From Thermoplasmata archaeon (lineage in GTDB: Archaea; Thermoplasmatota; Thermoplasmata; Lutacidiplasmatales; UBA184): DNA of 64,000 nucleotides. Positions 58,747-64,000 of this stretch are shown piece by piece. The DNA is taken from assembly GCA_021796385.1 (NCBI GenBank), contig JAJYXQ010000043.1:146159-210158 (forward strand). Reading direction: 5' to 3'. How positions within the stretch are numbered: the stretch's first letter is position 1; each line of letters opens with the position of its first letter. Below the pieces are notes generated by a model that was given only the letters and a program-made list of their open reading frames with translations, made no database searches and was not told the origin of the DNA. Position numbers and translations under genes: made by a program.

Positions 58747-59024
58747 CGATTTGCTCTCCGGGTGGCGAACCGTTTGATCCGGTCCTCCGGGCGCACCCGT
58801 ACCGCGTCACCTATAAAGGCTGTTTGCCCCGAAGCGTCCCCGAGGAAACCCTCGAGACCGTGCTTGGGCACATGCACGAGCCCCGGGTGTCCAGGGACCT
58901 CAAGGAGGAGCATGTTCCGGGTCTCGTCGACCACCGTGCCGACGAGCGGGACTTGGGCGAGCCCCGGGCTCTTCGTAACGTTGAGGGTGCACCCGATGAA
59001 CTCGTCCATATACGTGCGGCTCAC
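58743..59024 (-). CDS. rnp1: RNase P protein component 1 (Rpp29)
   Basis: The Rpp29/Pop4 homologue (93 aa), a protein subunit of archaeal RNase P, which matures tRNA 5' ends. The Sm-like fold shows EFIGCTLNVTKSPGLAQVPL, VVDETRNMLLLEV and VPKHGLEGFL, ending in RVRPEDRIKRF. GTG start. Its place between L29 and S17 is standard in euryarchaea. Confidence 0.93.
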   Translation of the reverse strand: MSRTYMDEFIGCTLNVTKSPGLAQVPLVGTVVDETRNMLLLEVPGHPGLVHVPKHGLEGFLGDASGQTAFIGDAVRVRPEDRIKRFATRRANR

Positions 59025-59221
59025 CGGCGCCTCTCCCGCAGGATCGTGAGCGCCCGGGCGACATTGGTCCGGAGCGCGCGGAGCTTGCCGGGAGATGCCG
59101 GTGCACCGCCCATGGCGGCCACGCCGCGCTCCCGCAAGAGGTCCATCTCCAGTTCGGCGATCTTCTTCTGGAGGTCCTCGTCGGAGAGGGCCCGCAGGTC
59201 CTTGGTCCGCAAGAGGCTCAT
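59021..59221 (-). CDS. rpl29: Ribosomal protein uL29
   Basis: uL29 (66 aa), a two-helix protein at the tunnel exit. It has LRTKDLRALSDEDLQKKIAE, LEMDLLRERG and the LRTNVARALTILRER helix. It overlaps S3 and rnp1 by 4 nt each. Confidence 0.95.
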   Translation of the reverse strand: MSLLRTKDLRALSDEDLQKKIAELEMDLLRERGVAAMGGAPASPGKLRALRTNVARALTILRERRR

Positions 59222-59925
59222 TTCAACTCCTCGGTGGGTGCCCCGTCTCCCGGGTCCTCGGCCGCCGGAGGCAGTGGCTCGATTTCCGGCTCTTCCGGTG
59301 GAAGGACCGGGGGCTGGGCAACGATGACCGGCTTTCCCGCCACACTGACCTCATCGGGCATCTTGGCATCCGGTGGCATGATCCATACGACCACACCGAT
59401 GACGCCGGGTTTGAGGCGGGCCTGACAGAATCCCTTCTTCATCAGGTAGATCGCCGCCGTTCCGCAGTACTTGATGGTGCCGGCCTTGAACCGCTCTGTC
59501 CGGTGCCGCTCCCCAGTGAGCTTGCCCGAGAGGATGACCTGGCAACCCCGGGCGCCGCTCTCCATGATGCGACGTACGGTGGAGTGGCCGGCCCGGCGGA
59601 AATGCCAACCGCGCTCCAGCGCCACGGCCAGCTTCTCGGCCATCAACTGGGCGTTCAGGTTGGGCTTCTTCTCTTCCTGGACCTCGATCTGGGGGTTGTC
59701 GAGCTTGAAGTCCTTCGCGATCGTCTCCGTGAGCGCCCGTACGTATTCCCCACGGCGACCAATGATGACACCCGGCCGCTCGCACACCAGCGTGACCCGC
59801 GTTCCCATCGGGGTGCGGGTGATGGTCACGCCGCCGAATCCGGCCCGTTTCGTCTGTTCCACCAGGTACTCCTTGAGCAGTACCCGGCGCATGTTCTCCT
59901 GGAGGAATTTACGTTCCGAACCCAT
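59218..59925 (-). CDS. rps3: Ribosomal protein uS3
   Basis: uS3 (235 aa). The KH domain has VTLVCERPGVIIGRRGEYVR with the GxxG loop IGRRG. The C-terminal domain has SGARGCQVILSGKLTGERHR and GVIGVVVWIMPPDAKMPDEV. The last ~35 residues are Pro/Glu-rich. It follows L22 by 2 nt. Confidence 0.96.
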   Translation of the reverse strand: MGSERKFLQENMRRVLLKEYLVEQTKRAGFGGVTITRTPMGTRVTLVCERPGVIIGRRGEYVRALTETIAKDFKLDNPQIEVQEEKKPNLNAQLMAEKLAVALERGWHFRRAGHSTVRRIMESGARGCQVILSGKLTGERHRTERFKAGTIKYCGTAAIYLMKKGFCQARLKPGVIGVVVWIMPPDAKMPDEVSVAGKPVIVAQPPVLPPEEPEIEPLPPAAEDPGDGAPTEELK

Positions 59926-59927
59926 GG

Positions 59928-60383
59928 TCAGCTCTGTCCTCGCTCCGCCAGGACGATCTCGATGTTCGTGGTCTGCTCGTTCCAGGGGGTGGAGCGTCCC
60001 TGGGCCCGCGGCATGATGGCCTTCACGATGCGTCCCCGGGAGGCGGCGGCGACCTTGATGTACGCTTCATCCACATTGAGTCCCTCGTCCTCTGCGTTCG
60101 CTTCGGCGTTCTCGAGGACGATGAGGACCTTTCTTGCGACCTTTTGGGGGTACCGCCCGGGACCGATGCCTTTCTTGTGTGCGGTCTCCTGGTTGTACCG
60201 GCGGAAGGGGACGGCCCGCTTCAGGTCGGCGACATCCTGGAGGAATCCCTTGGCGTCCTCGAGGGGCATTCCCCGGATCGCACGCATGACCTCGTAGGCA
60301 CGTTTCGGAGAGATCCGCAGCTCCCAGCCACGGGCCCGGGCCACGCTCTCGGACTTCTTGGGGGTGTACGTGTAACCTTTCAT
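59928..60383 (-). CDS. rpl22: Ribosomal protein uL22
   Basis: uL22 (151 aa), lining the exit tunnel. It shows RGWELRISPKRAYEVMRAIR, HKKGIGPGRYPQKVARKVLI and RIVKAIMPRAQGRSTPWNEQ, all typical of archaea. Gap of 4 nt to S19. Confidence 0.96.
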   Translation of the reverse strand: MKGYTYTPKKSESVARARGWELRISPKRAYEVMRAIRGMPLEDAKGFLQDVADLKRAVPFRRYNQETAHKKGIGPGRYPQKVARKVLIVLENAEANAEDEGLNVDEAYIKVAAASRGRIVKAIMPRAQGRSTPWNEQTTNIEIVLAERGQS

Positions 60384-60387
60384 CGTT

Positions 60388-60813
60388 TCACTTCAGGGGC
60401 AGGAACTTGGAGCTCCGTGTCGCTCCGACACCGGGTCCCGAGTGTTTCTCGAACCGCCGGGTGAGCACGAACTCGCCCAGATAATGTCCGACCATCTCGG
60501 GCCGCACGTCGACCTCCTTGAATTCCTTTCCGGAGAAGACGGCGATCCGCTTCCCGATGAACGAAGGGAAGACCAGCACGTCCCGGCAGTGGGTGCGGAC
60601 CACCTCCCCTTCGCCCGAGGCGTTGACCCTGTCGAACAGGATCTGCTGGTCGGCATTGAGCCCCCGTCGCAGCGTCCGCCGCTGCCGGGAGGGCAGGATC
60701 TTCATCAGGTCCTCGCGGGAGAGCTTGCGGAGCTCCTCTACCGAGAGCCCGCGCAGGGAGAATTCCTTTTTCTTCCGGAGGTCGATCGCACTCTTCTTCG
60801 CTTTCCTCGCCAT
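60388..60813 (-). CDS. rps19: Ribosomal protein uS19
   Basis: uS19 (141 aa). It has FSLRGLSVEELRKLSREDLM, RTHCRDVLVFPSFIGKRIAV, and MVGHYLGEFVLTRRFEKHSG, all conserved. It lies 2 nt after L2. Confidence 0.96.
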   Translation of the reverse strand: MARKAKKSAIDLRKKKEFSLRGLSVEELRKLSREDLMKILPSRQRRTLRRGLNADQQILFDRVNASGEGEVVRTHCRDVLVFPSFIGKRIAVFSGKEFKEVDVRPEMVGHYLGEFVLTRRFEKHSGPGVGATRSSKFLPLK

Positions 60814-60815
60814 CG

Positions 60816-61532
60816 CTACTTACCTCGGTCGCCTCGCCGGCGAGGACGCTTGGAGAACCGGCCCACCTTCGCCCCGGGCCATGTGCCGTACGAGACCGTG
60901 CTCGGTCGGCCCACGTGCTGGTGCGAACCGCCTCCGAAAGGATGGTTGACGGGGTTCATCGCCACGCCCCGCACCTTGAACGGGGCCTTCGCCAGCGAAC
61001 GGTACGCGAGGACCTTCTTCCCGGCCTTGACGAACGGACGCTCGGACCGTCCGCCACCAGCCACCGTGCCAACCTGGGCCCGGCAGCCCTCAGGGAACTG
61101 CTTGAAATTTCCGCTCGGAAGCTGGATCGTGACCCGTCCTCCTTGATGCGCGACGACGAGCGCAGAGGCCCCCGCGGCCCGGACCAACTTGCCGCCATCC
61201 ATCGGTGTGAGCTCCACGTTCGACACCAGCGTGCCGTCCGGGATGGACGAGAGGGCCATATATCCGCCGCGGACGAGCTCTCCCGAACCGAGCGAAACAC
61301 GGTCGCCTGTCGCGAGCCCGGCGGTTGCGACCATACGCCAAGACCCGCCGGCCTCGGCCCGCACGACGGCGACGGGGGCCGAACGTCCTGGGGATTGCAC
61401 CAGTTCGTCCACCGTTCCCCACCCACGGACCTGGGGCGGTGGAAAACGGATGGCGCCGTGGTGCCGGTGGCTGGGAGAACGATAGGTTCCGGTGCCGGCC
61501 CCCCGCCGGCGGGAGATGATGCGCTTTCCCAT
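60816..61532 (-). CDS. rpl2: Ribosomal protein uL2
   Basis: uL2 (238 aa), important for subunit joining and the peptidyl transferase centre. It has the archaeal N terminus RIISRRRGAGTGTYRSPSHR, LPSGNFKQFPEGCRAQVGTV, and the C-terminal RGVAMNPVNHPFGGGSHQHV with the functionally critical His region. Start overlaps the L23 stop by 1 nt. Confidence 0.97.
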   Translation of the reverse strand: MGKRIISRRRGAGTGTYRSPSHRHHGAIRFPPPQVRGWGTVDELVQSPGRSAPVAVVRAEAGGSWRMVATAGLATGDRVSLGSGELVRGGYMALSSIPDGTLVSNVELTPMDGGKLVRAAGASALVVAHQGGRVTIQLPSGNFKQFPEGCRAQVGTVAGGGRSERPFVKAGKKVLAYRSLAKAPFKVRGVAMNPVNHPFGGGSHQHVGRPSTVSYGTWPGAKVGRFSKRPRRRGDRGK

Positions 61533-61801
61533 CAGAACACCCCGGTCCGGGAACCGATCTCTTCCGCTGAGAAGTCCTTGGTGAACCGCACCATCGCGAT
61601 CTTGCCGTGCTTATTGATCTTGGTCGTCACTTTCATCACCTTCACATCGAAGAGCTTCTCGATGGCCCGCTTCACGTCGCCCTTCGAAGCAAATCGGTCC
61701 ACCACGAACTCGAGACGGTTCTGCCGCTCCATCTCGTCCATCGTCTTCTCCGTCACGTACGGATGGATGACAACCCGCACCGGACCTTGACCCTTCTTCA
61801 T
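61532..61801 (-). CDS. rpl23: Ribosomal protein uL23
   Basis: uL23 (89 aa), the exit-site docking protein for SRP and nascent-chain factors. It has VVIHPYVTEKTMDEMERQNR, LEFVVDRFASKGDVKRAIEK and VTTKINKHGKIAMVRF. ATGA overlap with L4. Confidence 0.96.
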   Translation of the reverse strand: MKKGQGPVRVVIHPYVTEKTMDEMERQNRLEFVVDRFASKGDVKRAIEKLFDVKVMKVTTKINKHGKIAMVRFTKDFSAEEIGSRTGVF

Positions 61802-62646
61802 GCCTTCTTGCCTCCGGCAAGTCCCCGGACGGCCGGGACCGCCGTCGGGAGGAGATGGTAGCCTACCTTCTCCTCGAGGGCCTTCAAGGACTTCGGGGTG
61901 TAGATGGTGAGACGCCCGGCATCGCCTCCGGGCGCGAGATGCTCGGTCCCGAGAGAATTGACCGGCACCACGTCAACCCCCTTTAGGTCACGGAATCCAC
62001 GCGCCCCCGAAGGGGCAGAGATCACAAGCAACAGGCTCTTCGGCACCCGACGGACTCGACCGCGCATCTTCCCCTTACCGGGACGGATATGGGTCCGGGC
62101 GATCGACCGCTCGACATCCTCCCAAAGCCCCGAGGCCTCCAAGACCTCCCGTGCCTTCCATGTGGTCATGACATCCTCGAGCTCGTCGTCCATGATCACG
62201 GGTAGCTTCAGGTGCTCCGGGATGCGGTGCCCGCGTTCGATGGCATACCGGACCTCTCGGGTCGCGGCCAGGGCGGAGGCGAACGCCCGCTGGCGTTCCT
62301 TGACATTGATCTTCTTGGTGCGGTCGGTCTGGGCACGCGGAGGGTGGGCCTCCCGGCCGCCGACGGTGTTCGGGACGAAGCCACCGCGGTTCGTGTTCTT
62401 CACGCGCGGCGTCCGGGCCATGCCCCGACCCTTCCCCGGCCATACGACCGAGCGCTTGGTGCCGGCCAGCGGGTCGGCCCCGTACGGTTGCTGGCGGTTG
62501 GCCTGGGCCGAAATGACGGCCCGGCGTATAAGGTCCGGACGGTGGGGCACGGAGAAAAAGTGCGGAAGGGTCATCAGTTTGCCCGGTTTCCCTTCGAGGG
62601 AAAGGACATGCGCCCGGTGCTCGGGAAGTTTGTACGTTTCCACCAC
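61798..62646 (-). CDS. rpl4: Ribosomal protein uL4
   Basis: uL4 (282 aa), whose extended loop lines the exit tunnel. It has DLIRRAVISAQANRQQPYGA, the basic loop GKGRGMARTPRVKNTNRGGF, and KTRPGKGKMRGR-like segment IRPGKGKMRGRVRRVPKSLL. GTG start, 6 nt after the L3 stop. Confidence 0.95.
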   Translation of the reverse strand: MVETYKLPEHRAHVLSLEGKPGKLMTLPHFFSVPHRPDLIRRAVISAQANRQQPYGADPLAGTKRSVVWPGKGRGMARTPRVKNTNRGGFVPNTVGGREAHPPRAQTDRTKKINVKERQRAFASALAATREVRYAIERGHRIPEHLKLPVIMDDELEDVMTTWKAREVLEASGLWEDVERSIARTHIRPGKGKMRGRVRRVPKSLLLVISAPSGARGFRDLKGVDVVPVNSLGTEHLAPGGDAGRLTIYTPKSLKALEEKVGYHLLPTAVPAVRGLAGGKKA

Positions 62647-62652
62647 GGTTCT

Positions 62653-63657
62653 CTACACTCCACTCTTGCTCAGTGTCGATAGATAGCGGATGTCGATCTT
62701 CTCTTGACCACCACGGAACCGCATGGGCAGCCGAAGGCCGACCAAGCGACGAGCGGGTCCGGGGATCGTGCCATGGAAGACGATCGCCGGGTTCTGCACC
62801 AGCCCGTAATGGAGGAACCCCCCGGACGGGTTTAGAGCACCCTCCTTCGGGTTCTCGACAATGCGAAGCACCCGCTTGTTGTACTCCGTCCGTCGGTGGA
62901 ATCCCATCTGCCCCGCCTGCGGGATCCGATAGGTGACGTAGCTAGGATTGTGCGGACCGAGAGTCCCGATCATCCGCCGGTGCTTGGAGTTCTTGTGGGG
63001 CTGGAGCTTCACATGGAAGCGTTTGATGTGGCCCTGGAACCCCTTGCCCTTGGTGACTGCGGTCACATCGACCATCTCCCCTTCCCTGATGAAATCTTCG
63101 ATCTTGAGCTCCTTGCCAAGGTGATCGAGGCCCCACTTCTTGCGCTCCTCAACCTTCTCACCGGATATCCGCACCTCGAATATCTCGGGGGTCTTACCCG
63201 GGAGACTATTGACGAGGTGAGGTTGGGTATGGACGATGAGACGCACTTCGGTGCCCTTCGCGGCCGAGAACTTCTTGGCCTTCTCCTCAAAGGCCTCATC
63301 CTTTTCCCGCTCGGGGATCCGACGCCACAGGTGAGGGTCGAGGTCGTTCGACCAGAGTTCCGCCACGGCGCGCAGCCCTCCCGTGGATTCCCGATAAAGA
63401 CGAACCCCAGCGACCTTGAGCGGCGGGGCCTCCAGCACCGTCACGGGTACGGACACTTCCTGTCCGGCCGTGGTCGAACGCTTCCGGAAATCGACCATCA
63501 GCGCATGTGTCATGCCGACCTTGTAGCCAGCGAAATTCTCGATGTGAGGCTTGGCCGGACCAGCTGGCCAGGTGGAATATCGCGGTACGATGCTTGCCGC
63601 TCGCTTGCGGGGCCAGAATCCGAGCGATCCCCGGCGGGGCTTGTGCCTTCGTGCCAT
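62653..63657 (-). CDS. rpl3: Ribosomal protein uL3
   Basis: uL3 (334 aa, archaeal/eukaryotic length). It has HKPRRGSLGFWPRKRAASIV, YKVGMTHALMVDF, the loop VTKGKGFQGHIKRF, and HRRTEYNKRVLRI near the C terminus. The ATG (MARRHKPRRG) is fixed by homology. A TATA box 30-38 bp upstream makes L3 the first gene of the ribosomal operon and the message leaderless. Confidence 0.96.
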   Translation of the reverse strand: MARRHKPRRGSLGFWPRKRAASIVPRYSTWPAGPAKPHIENFAGYKVGMTHALMVDFRKRSTTAGQEVSVPVTVLEAPPLKVAGVRLYRESTGGLRAVAELWSNDLDPHLWRRIPEREKDEAFEEKAKKFSAAKGTEVRLIVHTQPHLVNSLPGKTPEIFEVRISGEKVEERKKWGLDHLGKELKIEDFIREGEMVDVTAVTKGKGFQGHIKRFHVKLQPHKNSKHRRMIGTLGPHNPSYVTYRIPQAGQMGFHRRTEYNKRVLRIVENPKEGALNPSGGFLHYGLVQNPAIVFHGTIPGPARRLVGLRLPMRFRGGQEKIDIRYLSTLSKSGV

Positions 63658-63686
63658 ATGTGGTGCGGGTGCCCCAGCCAGTAGGG

Positions 63687-63695
63687 ATATATATT
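63687..63695 (-). promoter_or_regulatory. TATA box of the L3-L15 ribosomal protein operon
   Basis: Minus-strand AATATATAT is the strongest TATA element in the window. Its position, 30-38 bp before the L3 ATG, predicts a leaderless transcript covering about 24 genes down to L15. Confidence 0.7.
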
Positions 63696-63823
63696 GCTTC
63701 TTCAAAGGAAAGAGCGATTTCCGACCGTGGAGTGGTGGACCCGACCCGTCCTGGGAGTCGGCGCCCACGACTATCCCGTTCCTTCCGAAGCGCTTTTCCC
63801 TCGGTGCTGCATCCATCCACCAT

Positions 63824-64000
63824 GTCCCGAAACGTGAGCATATCGCCGAGACCTGCCCTCGTTGATCGGGCATTGCGCACCGGGCAACCACACCGTGCGC
63901 GAGGCACCCAAGGTTCGGGCGTGCCCTCGGCACCGCCGGCGAGAGAGCCGGACCGCATCCCCATCTACATCCTACCGGCGCGGATCCAGGCGGGATGGGG
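63824..64000 (+). CDS. Possible 5' end of a plus-strand gene cut by the window edge
   Basis: An ATG frame (MSRNVSISPRPALVDRAL) stays open for 59 codons to the right edge and ends with a protein-like stretch DRIPIYILPARIQAGW. A GTG 33 codons in is an alternative start. It would be divergent from L3. No promoter or family is recognised, and GC-rich DNA often gives open frames by chance. Confidence 0.4.

Noticed and set aside
1..64000. CRISPR array, insertion sequence or replication origin
   Set aside because: No regularly spaced direct repeats, no transposase with catalytic residues and no orc1/cdc6 gene or clustered origin repeats were seen.

Overview
The window comes from an archaeon, most likely a GC-rich member of the Thermoplasmatota (Euryarchaeota). 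This rests on a split RNA polymerase largest subunit (A' and A'') next to an unsplit B subunit, archaeal-only proteins (RpoH, RpoE', Spt4, S4e, L19e, L32e, S24e, S27ae, Rpp29, Alba, GTP-dependent dephospho-CoA kinase), TATA boxes about 25-35 bp upstream of many start codons, and bulge-helix-bulge introns in tRNA genes. The exact lineage is inference: DUF835, KaiC-like and HTH_10 proteins are common in Thermoplasmatota.

Layout. 1-3.2 kb: the 3' part of a DUF835-ATPase-TPR protein and a KaiC-like ATPase. 3.3-13.9 kb, minus strand: LUD protein, then the RNA polymerase operon read as small protein - AsnC-type protein - UPF0147 - tRNA-Lys - rpoH - rpoB - rpoA1 - rpoA2 - L30e - NusA. 14-21.2 kb: accessory membrane and redox genes (DoxX-like, DUF1697, VOC, two NnrS-like membrane proteins, DUF2249, HTH_10 regulator, DUF488, hemerythrin, ferredoxin, CopD-like) that look like a nitrogen-oxide or respiratory stress neighbourhood. 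21.3-26.4 kb: a glycosyltransferase-like protein, a 56-residue membrane protein, an operon of a divergent FtsZ/tubulin-like protein with a ribbon-helix-helix protein, methionine aminopeptidase, NDP kinase and peroxiredoxin. 26.4-29.5 kb: an MTHFR-like protein and a two-gene methionine synthase. 29.6-39.5 kb: membrane proteins, the porGDAB pyruvate:ferredoxin oxidoreductase operon, Alba, a DUF1614-RDD membrane protein and aspartase. 39.5-42 kb: rpoD-S11-S4-S13. 42.4-44.2 kb: a small variable island with decayed frames and a VapBC pair. 44.5-49.6 kb: aldehyde dehydrogenase, tRNA-Arg, S27ae, S24e, dephospho-CoA kinase, Spt4, RpoE' and a cell-surface protein. 49.6-51.9 kb: hemA-hemB. 52-63.7 kb: one long minus-strand ribosomal protein operon from L3 to L15.

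How the genes work together. Most of the window is the transcription and translation core: RNA polymerase subunits A', A'', B, D, E', H, the elongation factors Spt4 and NusA, about 27 ribosomal proteins, one RNase P protein and two tRNAs. Operons are tight, often with ATGA or GTGA overlaps.

Most notable observations: both tRNA genes (Lys-UUU and Arg-CCG) are interrupted in the T-loop at the same position (59/60) by introns that form textbook bulge-helix-bulge structures, and tRNA-Lys appears to carry a second intron in its D-loop. An FtsZ-like protein that seems reduced to the GTPase domain and lacks the T7-loop aspartates is co-operonic with a ribbon-helix-helix protein, which is preceded by two copies of an 11-bp palindromic site. 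Other points are a zinc-ribbon-like insertion in RpoB, short upstream ORFs abutting alba and a ferredoxin gene, and strong inverted repeats upstream of the por operon.
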